This document shows positions 51,381 to 63,115 of a stretch of DNA of 64,000 nucleotides, in pieces; the stretch's first letter is position 1, and every line of letters starts with the position of its first letter. The translations under genes were made by a program, and so were the position numbers. The notes below the pieces were generated by a model. It worked only from the letters and a program-made list of their open reading frames with translations, made no database searches and had not been told where the DNA came from. Origin of the DNA: Megachile rotundata (Eukaryota; Arthropoda; Insecta; Hymenoptera; Megachilidae); assembly GCF_050947335.1 (NCBI RefSeq), contig NC_134993.1, positions 7,378,001 to 7,442,000 on the forward strand, read 5' to 3'.

Positions 51381-52380
51381 AAGCCCCAAATGAACTCCAT
51401 GCAAACATCCGTAAAGAACATTGGTAACAAGCGGCAATCATTCGTGAGTGACTTCTAACAATCGTTAAGGCTATTTGACGTTTTCAATATTCAAAAGATT
51501 TTGCTCGATAACAGGTATGACAGTTTCACAATAAATCTTCATCGTTCCGTATCTCCGAAAAATCTTTTCAATTCCAAATATCCGTTGGGTGCCCGATCTA
51601 TCTCCCACTTCTCTGCACGAACAGAGGAGAGTCGATCACACGCGAGGTCTCGCAATTAACGAATCAGATACGGCGCGACATCAAAAAGACAAATGACCCC
51701 AACGAGATGGGAGCGGATAAACGCGTTCTTTTTTTTCCCCGCGTCCTCCTCCGCCTCCTGATCTTCTCTCTTTTTCTTCCAACTCACTCACGCTTGACGA
51801 GTATGAATCAGGGATCTGATAACCGAAGAAATGGTTCGAGCGATCAGAGTGTGCGGGGCAGTTGAGAACGAACAGAAGGTAAAGAAGCAAGGGGGGGAGG
51901 TTGAAAGGAGGGAAAGGAAGGTGGATGAGTATGAAAATTATTCTTAGGATGCGCGTACGGGGCGCACACTTGTCAAGATGGCGCACAGAATTAATTAAAT
52001 TAAGCCTGCACCTCCCTCGAAGAAAACCTGCCTGACAGAGAGGCCGATTACGTGGTAGATCGAAGAAAGAAAAGAGATGGACGTCGACAGGGGGGAAAAG
52101 AAGACCGAGAGGGATCTTCGGTTCGACATCGAGTGCAAGTCATTCCAGTCATTGGTTGCTCCATAGGAATCTTAGTTGTTAGTGTGTACGCGCTCGAATG
52201 AGCAAGCATATACGTGTGGGTGGACGAGGTGTGTTTTGACGTTTACCCTCACGCCAGGTATTCTCGTTCCTTCGATCCCGTCGTGTCGGAATTCGTGGCG
52301 CGCAAAATGCTTTCCTAACCAGCCTGTTCCGCGGATTTCATCTAGTTCAAGTGTAAGCGATTCTTTTTAACCTGAACTTT
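51381..52380. other. GC/CpG-richer island, no gene assigned
   Basis: Pyrimidine- and purine-rich tracts (51720-51930) give a 101-codon reverse frame without a recognisable product. Confidence 0.35.
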
Positions 52381-52946
52381 GCTAAAATAATTTTAAAATC
52401 TTTTAATGGAAATAGGGTATGGTTTATCAGGAAATATAGGAGATTATTAAATTTAAAATAACACAAAAAACACAATGACTTTTAAACACTAAATGAATTT
52501 ATTATATAAGGAGAAATGACTTGGAAGGATCTCTTAAAATAACACACAATATTTTTATACGCGTGAAAATTATAATCACATAGAAACAAGTTAGAAAGAG
52601 AAATATGAATTTTACTTTTTTAACATGAGAAGATCTAATCAAAATCGAGCGCTATCGTACAAATAATCGATAAATGAACAAACTTAATTACTGACTTCTC
52701 AACACAATTATTTTTGTTAATTTCATTTATATGAAAATTCAACATCTTTGCAGGTTAACTGTAGTTCGTGAGATAAAATGGGGTAATGGAATTTATAAAA
52801 TCGCTGAAGATGTATATTTTGAAAGTGGGGCAAGTCTTTTGAAAAAATGATAACTAAATTCTATGGTAAGTTTCAATTCCCTAATATTTGAATAATTGTA
52901 TTGGAAAGATGTTCATTGTAAGCGGTGAAAATCTTAGGTTGAAATT
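52381..52946. other. AT-rich sequence, no gene
   Basis: Contains GAAAGTGGGGCAAGT at 52821-52835, also present at 2487-2501 and similar to the MITE family 1 terminal repeat. Confidence 0.45.
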
Positions 52947-53884
52947 ATTTTGCCATCTATATTTGCGTCATTATTTTTACTCATAGCAAACAATGTTTCA
53001 GAGAAAGTTGCATGGTTTGGAGAGCAGCATATGCTGATGGTATATTTTTTTGTAGGTGGACGTGTAAAGGACATATGAAGGTCATTAATGGTTTTTTAAA
53101 TGGAATTATAATTTTTTTATTGCATCAGCTGACACTCCTTCATATTCTTCACAAAAAAGTATTAATCTGTTTATGTGAAAAAATCATTAGTTTAGAAGAT
53201 ATTTTAATTTTAATGTCTATTTATAGAAAAGGTTCAATATGGCGACCATTTGCATCAGAACACTTTCTGAATCGAGAAATTAATTACTTACTAACATTCC
53301 GTAGTGTATAATCTTTCTGCATGTGTAGCACTTTTCCCAGCTTCAAAATAAACTGTTAACATGTCTATCTTTTCTTCCTTAGAATACTTCATTATGAAGT
53401 GATAATTCACCGTATCGTCGTAATCATCGTATTATAGACGTAACAGAGACAACATTTCACTGCTATTGCGTAACAAAAAAAAAACAAAAACTTACAATTC
53501 GTTTGGTGACACGTGACCTCTCAAAGCATGTAAAAAAACATTTGCTGTTCAGCTAGGGCAATTCATAATATTGACTAGAAAGTCACGATTTCCTAACAAG
53601 TTAGAATTAAAATATCTCCTAAACTAATGATTTTTTCACATAACTAGATTAATACTTTTTTGTAAAGAATATGAAGGAGTATCAGCTGATACAATAAAAA
53701 GTTTATGATTCCATTTAAAAAAATATTAATGACCCTCATATGTCCTTTGCAAGTCCACCTACAAAAAAAATACACCGCCAGCATATGCCGCTCTCCAAAC
53801 CATTCAACTTCATCTAAAACATTGTTTGCTATGGGTAATAATAATGATGCAAATTTAGATGGCAAAATGTGGTGAAGCACCCTG
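52947..53884. mobile_element. Foldback MITE family 2, copy B, about 940 bp
   Basis: Left arm 52947-53211 and right arm about 53605-53872 are near-complementary over roughly 265 bp, around a centre shared with copy A. The right end reads GGTGAAGCACCCTG then TA (53885-53886). The outer ~20 bases of the left end are lost. The frames 53012-53311 (+) and 53644-53880 (-) have similar products because they come from the two arms; they are not genes. Confidence 0.85.
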
Positions 53885-53886
53885 TA

Positions 53887-54362
53887 TACTTAGCTCTGGT
53901 ATTTTAGTAATACAATTTTGAAAAACTAGAAATTGTATAAAATTGATAGTATAACCTCAGTATGAAACGAGGATCTGTAGATAGGTGCCATCTAGGTGTC
54001 TAGGTGCCATTGCTTGTATTATTAACTTGTAAGTTCTTATTCAGTCCTTAATAAATAATAGACAATATTAATACAGTTCTTGTTTTAGTACCAGTGTACA
54101 AAACCCCTTAACAATTTCGCTGTCATTTGAAAATTATAAATTCTTATTTATTTCATTAAAAAAAGGCTCCCAATGATTTCAAAGAATGATGCACTTGAAA
54201 GTGAAGCTGTGAGGTAATAATAAGAATAAATAAATAAATCCTGAGTTCCAACGAATTTTATTGTTTCATGTTTATAGAAATAGAACATGAGGATTGATCT
54301 AATTAATGATTATAATACAGTAATTAGTGTTTGCTTATTTGTAAATTTATTGAATTTGCCCT
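53887..54362 (+). repeat. Inverted duplicated block, copy 1
   Basis: Matches the reverse of 60349-60983. It begins immediately after the right end of foldback MITE copy B. Confidence 0.8.
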
Positions 54363-54700
54363 ATTTTCAAAATAAGTGGCTCAATTAAGTGTTGTAGAGA
54401 ACAGAGAACAATTGTAGAACAAAAAGAACAAATATGTAGGTATTTTATAAAAATGCAGCATACAATGAAGATGTAAATATAAAACAAAACTTCGTAAAGA
54501 GCACAACATAACAAAATTATTGCAATAACATGTACATCGTATTGCAAGTATCCTTGAAAATTACCACAGAAGAAAATTAAATTAATTTCACATACGTAAT
54601 TTCACTCTAATTACCTTTTATTAATTTTGTCAATGACGATAAGAAAAATGAAATACGCTAAAAACATTTCTTTCCTAATCCCATTTTTTTCCACGTAACT
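54363..54700. other. AT-rich sequence, nothing recognised
   Basis: No supported feature. Confidence 0.5.
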
Positions 54701-55660
54701 CAAATCAAACGAGCTTTAGTATGTCTCAGAGTTCATTATCAAAGGGCACACGTTAAATATCGTTTACCACGAAACGAGGTACGACAAATAAAAAAGAGGC
54801 AATAAATCAAGAAAAGACTTATTGCGTCCAGTTGGTATATACCTGAGCAATGCTGACTTATTGACACTTGGTCCCTGGTCTGCTAAATCGTTTTGGAGTT
54901 AAGTATCCGAAAGGCTAAACAGCTCTCCCCTGCGGAGCGAGAGAATAACGCGGAAAGAAGAAAAGAAGGAGAGAACGGGTGGAGAACCGTAACTTCTCTC
55001 GCTCTTTGGTAACGTATTAAACGGAGAAAAACAGACGAGGGACAGAAGGAACGCGAGAAGAACGTCGGGTTCTTCTCGCGTTCGTTCTGTCCTGGGATAA
55101 AGGATGCAAATGCTTATGCTGACCATCAAAATCTAATTAACCAGCGAAAGAACGGTCCCTGGGCGAAAGCCAAAAAGATTCCAAGAAGAAAAAACGACTC
55201 AGGTGGAGGTTTAGCAGTTCGAAGGTGTCAGAGACCGGTAAGGTTCCCTTATGCATATGCCAAGTTCCTTCCACCTACTCTCCGTCTCCTCCCCTCCACA
55301 ACGCCTTAACCTCCTTCATTCGAATCTATATGAAGGACCAGAACAGAGAAATCTCTATAGCAAACGTCGTTACGAGCCAGGTTTATGTCGCTCGACGTGT
55401 ATAACACTCTATAGCATGAAATTCGTCGGCATGTAACGGGGGTCCTAAATTTCGACTGTGTACTCCTGAAATGTACAGAATCGATTCACGCTTAAAGTTT
55501 ATCTACGATGCCGCTCGTACGTTTATTTATCGGAGAATATATCCAGATTTTATTCCGTAATGTATGATTGGTTACGTTTCACACAATGGCTGCTATCGTG
55601 TATGCAACCTTGTGTCGAATAAATTATGATACTCTCTGTATTTATTAGTCGATGTTGAAA
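54701..55660. other. GC/CpG-richer island, no gene assigned
   Basis: Holds the 53-bp hairpin at 55040-55092. The overlapping 76-codon reverse frame (54899-55129) is partly a product of that inverted repeat. Confidence 0.4.
55040..55092. other. Hairpin: 24-bp stem, one mismatch, 5-base loop
   Basis: The left arm (55040-55063) ends in GAACGCGAGAAGAAC; the right arm (55069-55092) begins GTTCTTCTCGCGTTC. Arms are complementary at 23 of 24 positions (mismatch at the ninth base), with GTCGG as loop. The stem is far longer and more GC-rich than others in the window. The loop is too short for an ordinary microRNA precursor. Confidence 0.9.
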
Positions 55661-56790
55661 TTTCGAGACATGTTTGAATAGAAATGGTCATTCGAATGGA
55701 GACGAATTTTAAACTAAAAAATATTGAAATTAGCTTTGTACTCTTTTAGGGAAGTTTTTCGTATAAAATTAGTTAGACTGGAATATAAAGTTATAAAAGT
55801 AAAATCAACTGCATTGAATTATAATTGACATATGAAACAAGTTGCAACTGTAGTATAAAATGCATTTTTTATCATACCAAATTGTAATATAAAATAGGTT
55901 AGGTTAGGTTTATGACAGAGTTTACACACATATTATAGCACCTATAAATATGAACATATAAATAGCATCTTTTGCTATAAAAACAGTGCATGATACCGTG
56001 CTTTCCTTACAATATCAAACGATTGAAATTAATATAAACGGACGATCATCCATCTATTGTACAATACGTTTACAAAACGTTCGAATTCGAAAGATCTCTA
56101 AATCAAAGTCTTAATTCAAAAAAGGATTTATATGATTCCTGTTACGCAATAATACGAAGAGTATCTTTATTAAGGATTAATAACAAATCCATAATCCGAT
56201 TAATCAAACTAGTTCTGATTTCTTCTTGACCTCCATCTTCACGATTTTTCTTCTCTACCTCCTGTCACATTTTCTCTACAATATTTATTACTTCTCTCCT
56301 ATGAAAAGTCCGAACTCTTAACTCAGATTATTAGATAAGCCAATAACACGATTAAACATGGTCAAAGTCTAACAGCGAATTCATTCTTTATAACTATCAT
56401 GAATAATTTGTAATATATACTAATATATTTCTCGGAAGAAGTGTTATACGTTATCTATATTTTTTGTTGTTATATACTAGTTTGTATCGTAATAAATGAT
56501 CAATTTCCAGGCATGTGAAGTCTAAGACCGATAATATGAAAGTAGCACCAGCTTCAAGTCTACTTACATTGAAGATTAATATAAAATAGCTGCTTGCCAG
56601 TAACCGATTTCGAAACTTACACCTTTGAAAAAAAAGATAGCACATGTGTCCTATCTTTAATTTCTTGAAAACTACTTAGAATTTTTTAATGTAATACATA
56701 ACATTTTAATTGTTACATGGCAGAGAGAAGGAACTTCTTAGTAGATATGGTTGACCTTGCTAGGTTTTTGAGCAAGCAGAAGAAATATAC
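55661..56790. other. AT-rich sequence, no gene
   Basis: Contains TAGGTTAGGTTAGG (55895-55908), a short TTAGG-type run. Nothing else supported. Confidence 0.45.
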
Positions 56791-56794
56791 AAAT

Positions 56795-57385
56795 AGTGCC
56801 GGCAAAATGATAGTACATTCACAGAATTTATACATATATTTTCATAAAAAAGAAAGTTACATTGCAATTAATACAAAGTTAATAATGATATGATAATAAT
56901 AATAATCCACCTTTATTTTCTATTCCTTTGAGTACCCGCTTTGGTAAGGATTTGTATAACATTTTAATTGTATTTTGTGGCAAACTATCCCAATCTATCT
57001 TAATAGCTTCTTTTAATTGTTTAATATTATCATACTGTTTTCCATTCTTATATACAGCACGTGCTAGTTCTCCCTAATAATTTTCAATAATATTCAGGTC
57101 CAGGGAGCGTGCGAACAACAGTAAAACCGATACGTTTTCTCTTTGAAAAAATTGTTCTTAGACTTTAATTCGGAGAATTACAGCATTGCCATGTTAAAAA
57201 ATAAATTTATCAGTGGTAATTCGTAGTGCGTGTTCAATACTTTGTTTTGAGAGTAAATTTATATATTTTTGATCATTCATTTTTCCTTGAAGAAACTGTA
57301 CATTTGTTTTGCCTTTGTATCCATTCCGCTTAAATTCCAGCCCAAATCATTACTCCACCCCTACCCATTTGTCTTCGAAGATATG
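56795..57385 (-). mobile_element. Remnant of a Tc1-family transposon
   Basis: The transposase pseudogene below plus one element end at about 56795 (AGTGCCGGCAAAATGATAGT, preceded by TA), which resembles Tc1-type ends. The other end is not identified. Confidence 0.7.
56879..57385 (-). pseudogene. Tc1-like transposase, C-terminal half, decayed
   Basis: Read on the minus strand the sequence runs from RQMGRGGVMIWAG (near 57385) to the stop at 56879-56881. Between them are GYKGKTNVQFLQGKMNDQKY, LDLNIIENY, GELARAVYKNGKQY and PQNTIKMLYKSLPKRVLKG. This is the usual order of the DDE catalytic half of Tc1 transposases, which cut and paste DNA at TA sites. The glutamate in LNIIEN is the expected third catalytic residue; the second aspartate position is lost (F-stop-HGNAV). 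There are at least three in-frame stops, including TAG where a tryptophan is usual, and a phase change after MIWAG. The N-terminal DNA-binding half is absent. It cannot encode an active enzyme. Confidence 0.88.
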
Positions 57386-57595
57386 GAAACGAATTTTTTT
57401 TTACTGATATTTTCATTTTACTACCATGATTTAAAAAAAGAAAGATTAGTAAAAAAACAAAGACAAATAATAAAATAGAACGAAAATATGAAGTTGCCTT
57501 AGAAAAAGGATAAATTATTTACAGAACGACAAAACATTCGCTCTTTTCTTGTAAATCATATTTTAACCCCATATATTCACCAGTTTTCTATCGGA
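57386..57595. other. A-rich boundary of the Tc1 remnant
   Basis: The + strand here encodes YYHDLKKE, which resembles a Tc1 transposase segment expected just before RQMG, but on the opposite strand from the rest of the pseudogene. Confidence 0.3.
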
Positions 57596-58560
57596 ATTCG
57601 CATAAACATCCCCCGCGGTTAAGTAAAGACAAAGATGGAGGACCGTTTTTCCTGCGAACGTCCATTTTTCAACGCGAGTTCTGGGACCATTTTGGATGCC
57701 GATCTCTGACCAGGTGGACCATGGGCCAGCAATCGAAGATCGAAGTAGTTTCCGATGTCAACGACTGTGACCTCCGGCGTCTACCGCGGCCTGTTTTCAA
57801 GGATAATTCGCGATTCATGTCGGCCGTAACTCTTCTTTCTCTTTCTTCTTAGCGGGGCTCTCGCACTCGCGTCCCTGCCCGGAATTACAGGCGGATTTAC
57901 AAGGAGCGGCGGATTTACAAGCCGACCAAGAGTGGCCTTTCCTGTTCATCGATGCCCGCGTTGGGCCCTGAAATCGTTGGAAAGTACCGAAAAAGCAGTT
58001 CGCGAGAGAGCACAAGCGGAATGTTCGAAAGGAACGTCCGATTATTTCGAACACATTCGTCTACGATACAAAATCGCAACGTGGTGCTACTCGAACACAC
58101 GATCCGAAATGTTTTGTTACGACCGAGGCCGTCGGTGAATGCGATCCCTATAATTGCTCAATTTATCTCCGTGATTATTGTAATCCACTGCTGACAAGCG
58201 GCGAGCGGAACGACGCCGGATCATTCTTCCGTCGATTAAATTTGAATCCAACAGAATTTCGAGAGTCGCCGAAAATCCTGGCGTGTTTCTTTGTTGCCGG
58301 CCGTTTTTGATAAACAACTTCGTAAAAATCACATTACAGCGAGTAATACACAGTCAACGTAATGGCTCAATTTATGCCCGAGATTATTGTAATTTCGCGA
58401 GTACGGAACATCGAGCAACCATTAAGACAACACGGTATGCGTTGTATAATAATAGCCTGTCTTAATAAGGTGATTAGAAACGATACATTTTGCTGCGATA
58501 CATTCAACGTAACAATGTTACAGGGTGTTTCCGATCTGGCCGATCTATGCGTGAAAAAAT
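57596..58560. other. GC/CpG-richer island, possible exon
   Basis: A long pyrimidine tract ending in TTCTTAG at about 57852 is a good-looking 3' splice site on the + strand. The sequence after it reads GLSHSRPCPELQADLQGAAD in one phase and stays open for about 38 codons. It includes a direct repeat of GGCGGATTTACAAG (57890-57920). No product is recognised. Confidence 0.35.
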
Positions 58561-59540
58561 AAACTAGAAATAGTGATAAACTTTGTCACGTATAGCTTCG
58601 TTTTGGAAAACACTGAATTTGATGCATGTGTAAAAAAAAATGAAAATTTTTATTCGTACAAAAATTTGAAGTGTTTAGATAAAGCAGGAAATTTTCTTTC
58701 ATACAAAATGGAATAAAAAGAACAATTATTAAAATATTATGAAATTAACAGTTGTTAAAATATTATAGAATGAACAGTATTAGAAAAGAATCATAAATCT
58801 CCTTCTAAAATTAATTTCAAAAAATAGATTTAGTAACGCAGCTTTATTTAGCTAGGTGTTTGAACAAAAGACCTTTTTTGAAATATATTTTTTATTATAT
58901 TTTAAATATTGCCATGGCACCTTAATATCTCATTGTCAGTTCAGTTGTCGAAGCTCAGTAATAGTAAAAGTAGTCTCGTAAAAGTCAGAGATTTTATGTG
59001 CTACTTTTATTGCCATGTTCAGTAACATGAAAAATACGATACGATAAATTGTTTATGGTGTGCAATGAAAATTCCGCGAGAGTTAAAATATTATATGAAG
59101 TTAAATACACGGATCTGAATCAATCATTTACCTAAGATCATCAAGGAAATATTATAGTTATTGGGTCATTAGTTTTAATGAAATTTTTTGTAGTGTATCT
59201 AGAGCAAAATTGCGATCGCATATGCAGGCGGTTTTGTCAGTCCTCATTATTTATGAAGGTAATTAATAATTTCGAAAAATACTGAATTAATGACCCAATC
59301 ACTGTGATGTTTCAAACGATATTTACAAAAAGTAAACAGTTAACAGTTAAAATACTGTTTGAACTAAATAATTTAATTTAATTAGCATCTAATAATACCC
59401 TTTTCTGAAAAACTCCATGCTTCATCCAAATTCAGAAAATATTCTACGCTAATCAAACAGCATAATATTCCATTTATATAAGCGAAAGCTATCCGAGTAA
59501 AAAATCAAATAAACATCAGAGCAATTGCAGAATGTTCCTC
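58561..59540. other. AT-rich sequence, nothing recognised
   Basis: No supported feature. Confidence 0.5.
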
Positions 59541-60280
59541 AGACTACAGAAATTTTATTCCCTGCTTAAAAATTCACAATTTATTCGAAGCAGTTCACGA
59601 AACTCACCCCGTACATTTCCACCGCGTCATGTTTGTTTTTAACAGCAAATGACAAATGTCCTCTAAATACAAATGTGAAGCTCGTAAAAATATAAAAATG
59701 TCCATTTCTGGTGTTCTGTCCCTTCCGTTTTCTTGTGAGCGATACATCGACACAACCAGAACGGACACCAAGTATAGTCACGGGCTCCTAAAACAACAAT
59801 GGAGGCATTAAGATGATCTACGGACAAGTCGCTTGACCCTCTGATTCAAAAAAGGTATTCGAATCTACCCGTCGAACGAAGAGAGAAATAGAACGAGCAG
59901 CGGACAGAAAGAAAGAGGAGAAAGGAGTGAACGAGCAGAAGAAAAAGAGAGACGGTTTCTGACTCGTTCGTGTGGGTGTCAGCTTAATGTTTCTGGTCAG
60001 CTGTATTGGTGACCGTCGAACGACTTAAGTGTGAGTCCACTCTTTAACTTCTGCCGTATGCGCGCGCGAGTGTACTTTTGATCCTGATTAAATATATATT
60101 AGGAGAGGGAGAAGTGTTGGGAGAGAGGACTCGTTCACGGCGGGGGGTGTGGTATTTTTTTTCAACAGGACAAGCAAGTGGGCCTTCACGAGGAATGGGT
60201 GCGGTCCTACACTGATACCAAATTGGTAAACGAACGTGTGCCCTAACGATGCTTTCCTCTCCGTTACGATTCACGTTCTA
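59541..60280. other. GC/CpG-richer island, no gene assigned
   Basis: A purine-rich tract at 59870-59960 and a possible splice donor (GTGAGT at about 60031). No coding exon recognised. Confidence 0.35.
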
Positions 60281-60288
60281 TTATTCTT

Positions 60289-60308
60289 GTTAACACTATT
60301 TCTACCAC
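60289..60308 (-). repeat. Dispersed repeat tag, third (short) copy
   Basis: Reverse of GGTAGAAATAGTGTTAAC, as at 40869-40914, just before a lone foldback-MITE end. Confidence 0.4.
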
Positions 60309-60319
60309 AATTTTGTATA

Positions 60320-60339
60320 CAGGGTGGCTCACCACATTT
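60320..60339 (+). mobile_element. Lone terminal repeat of foldback MITE family 2
   Basis: TA then CAGGGTGGCTCACCACATTT. The arm stops after 20 bases. Confidence 0.75.
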
Positions 60340-60348
60340 AAGGGTTCG

Positions 60349-60983
60349 CATTTCAATAAATTTACAAACAGGCAAACACTAATTACTGAGTTATAATCAT
60401 TAATTAGATCAATCCTCATGTTCTATTTCTATAAACATAAAATAATAAAATTCGTTGGAACTCAGTATTTATTTATTTATTCTTATTATTACCTAACAGC
60501 TTCACTTTCAGATGCATCATTCTTTGAAATCATTGGGAGCCTTTTTTTAATGAAATAAATCAGAATTTATAATTTTTAAATGACAGCGAAATTGTTAAGG
60601 AGTTTTGTGCACTGATACTAAAACAAACAAATTTAGATCTGAAAGAAATAGACTACCGTACGTAAATACATATATTACCGTACGAATTTTCCTGTTCTGC
60701 GTCTTCACTTCAAAATTGCAAATAGTTCATATTATTTAACTATTGCCTAATACGCTATAATATTTATTCTGTAATAATTTTAATGTTATATCTAATAAAA
60801 TTTCATCAAATTTTCTATTGAAACTTCCGGAAAAATAATTATTAAAACCAATATTTGCTTACAAACACTAGACACCTAGATGGCACCTATCTACGGATCC
60901 TCGTTCATACTGAGGTTATAGTACCAATTTTATACAATTTCTAGTTTTTCAGAGTTGTATTACTAAAATTCCAGAGCTAAATA
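60349..60983 (-). repeat. Inverted duplicated block, copy 2
   Basis: Reverse match to 53887-54362, with a different and longer insert at about 60634-60870. It is followed directly by the miniature MITE, as copy 1 is by MITE copy B. Confidence 0.8.
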
Positions 60984-60985
60984 TA

Positions 60986-61131
60986 CAGGGTGGTTCACCA
61001 CATTTTGCCATCCAGATTTGCGTCGTTCTTATTACTCATAGCAAAACAATGTTTTAGATGAAGTTGAATAGTTTTGAGGGGGGCATATGCTGGTGGTATA
61101 TCTAGATGGCAAAATGTGGTGAGCCTCCCTG
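60986..61131. mobile_element. Foldback MITE family 2, 146-bp miniature
   Basis: CAGGGTGGTTCACCACATTT at one end and the complementary AAAATGTGGTGAGCCTCCCTG at the other (outermost bases slightly diverged), TA on both sides (60984-60985 and 61132-61133). Only the outer arms remain. Confidence 0.88.
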
Positions 61132-61133
61132 TA

Positions 61134-62334
61134 TATCTATGTCGACACAAAGGTGTCAAACATTTTGGTTTCAATACAAATAATTTCCAAATTTTCAAAT
61201 TATCTGTTAAATGTAAATTTTTGAGGAATATTATTGGTACATTGATGTGCTTTTATAGTAATACAAAGTCTTATTTAGTTTGGTTTTATGAGATTTAAAA
61301 TTTCTCTTGATGAATGTAGCAGTTAGATGTGAATCATACTGTAATTTATTCTTTCTTGAAGTTGCATATAGGTTGACATTTAGCCATGATATCAAGATAA
61401 CAGAAACAAGAATTGCGTTCAATAACCTATTGTATATTTTATTGATTTATTATAATGTCTGTACAAAATAATTCACAATTCGAAAATAAAAAATTTGTAT
61501 ATTTTCCTGAATTTTTAAATGTTCAACTAGTATCGAAATTCAAATATTTTAACTGCTAAATCTTAAAAATTCTAAGTTTCAAAATTTCCATTTCAAAAAA
61601 GTTTGGAAATTCTTACATTTCAAAGATGACCTATTTTAAATGCCCCACCCTGTATGCATAATACGCAGCATTAATCAAAAACAAAAAGTAGGAGTATAAT
61701 ACGTTGACAATAATGGAGTAACAAAGGGAGAAAATCTGAATAAATAATCCATTTTGTATGTCCATTAAAGAGCAAATGGTACGACGCGTATAGGCCACCC
61801 TCTACTATAATTTCGCCTCTGTGTTGCTTTAGAAATATGAGGAAGGCGCCCTCCCAAGAAGCCACAACAGTGTCGCGTCCTTGAATTTATCTTCAGCTCA
61901 TTAATAAGAAACGACAAGCATCGATAAGGAAGTAAGGACTCGGGTGGAATAGACTAAAATGAAAGGAACGACAAACGACTATCGGTGAAAACCTTACAGC
62001 AGGTAGCTTCGTTTACGAGGAGGGTATCCTACTCGCGTTGGATGGTCATCGGTCATTAACGGGCTACCGGGTGTCCATAGAAATTCATAATTTCTTCATT
62101 CGGAAGGACCCATATTGAATTCGACCCTTTGTTTGTATCGCATGGAGTCATCAGTTGTTTATTTTGAAAATGCGGCAGTGCACTTTCGGAAAAGGATAGT
62201 GAAATAGATAAAACTTATATATTTCTATCTGTAAACAATCCACGGTGAAAATAATTAAAATTCCCTAATAAATGGTTGATTAACGATAGAAAGATTTTGA
62301 AGATAGTGCAAGTTTAGGTAGAAAATTATTTTTA
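61134..62334. other. AT-rich sequence with an island at 61780-62180, no gene
   Basis: TTTCTATCTGTAAACAATCC to ATTCCCTAATA (about 62221-62267) resembles 3630-3685 and 52865-52900, probably remnants of another old repeat. No gene. Confidence 0.4.
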
Positions 62335-63115
62335 ATTAAATCTTGAAATTCTCAAATTTTCAAATTTTTTTATTCTGAAATCTTCTAATTCCTATCTCTT
62401 AATACTTGAAATCTCCTAGTTCTCAAATTCTATATTCCTAAATATTCCTATAATTCTATAATTCTATATTCCTATATCTCCAAAAATCCCAAATTTCAAA
62501 TTCCCACGTATCCAAATCCTAGTATTTCTATTTTTCCACATTTCTAAATCCTCAAATTTCCAACTCTGCAAATTATTAATTTCCCAAAGTGTAAAATTCA
62601 TTGATTTCCAAATCCTCACGTTCTTGAATTTCACATTTCTAAATTTCACGTCACTGTATTGCTAAATTGCCAAATATCAAATTATGAGATTTCTAAATTA
62701 CCCAATTTTCAAGTTCTCAAATTTCCAGGTTTCTAATTTTCAAATTCTTAATGTCCACATTTTCAAGTCCCTGCATTCTCGAATCCCTATATTCTCCAGT
62801 GTCACACTTGCAGTCCCTTCATTTCCAAATCCCACATTCTCGAATCTCACATTTCTAAATCCCACATCACTATATTCTAAATTGCCAAATATCAAGTTAT
62901 GAGATTTCGAAATTACCCAATTTTCAAGTTCTCAAATTTCCAGGTTTCCTAACTTTCAAAATCTCAATTTTCCATTTTCCAACTCTCAAATTTTCAGGTT
63001 TCCTAAATCTCAAATTCTTAAATCTCCACATTTCCAAGTCCCTGCACTCTCGAATCCCTACATTCTCCAATGTCACACTTGCAGTCCCTTCATTTCCAAA
63101 TCCCACATTTCAAAC
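62335..63115 (-). repeat. A/T-periodic block, CCAAATTT orientation on +
   Basis: Units such as CCAAATTTCTAAATCCC. Frames inside on both strands (62464-62649, 62684-62902, 62924-63106) are translations of the repeat. Confidence 0.75.
62604..63110 (+). repeat. Tandem duplication of ~220-bp units within the periodic block
   Basis: Unit 1 is 62604-62820 and unit 2 is 62821-63091, followed by about 19 bases of a third. Each unit starts ATTTCCAAATCC and ends CACTTGCAGTCCCTTC. Unit 2 carries about 55 extra bases near 62950-63005. Confidence 0.85.

Noticed and set aside
53012..53880. Similar 99- and 78-codon frames on opposite strands
   Set aside because: They are the two arms of foldback MITE copy B.
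55895..55911. TTAGG-like telomeric repeat (also 21053-21066)
   Set aside because: Only two to three units each; too short for an interstitial telomere and common in insect DNA.
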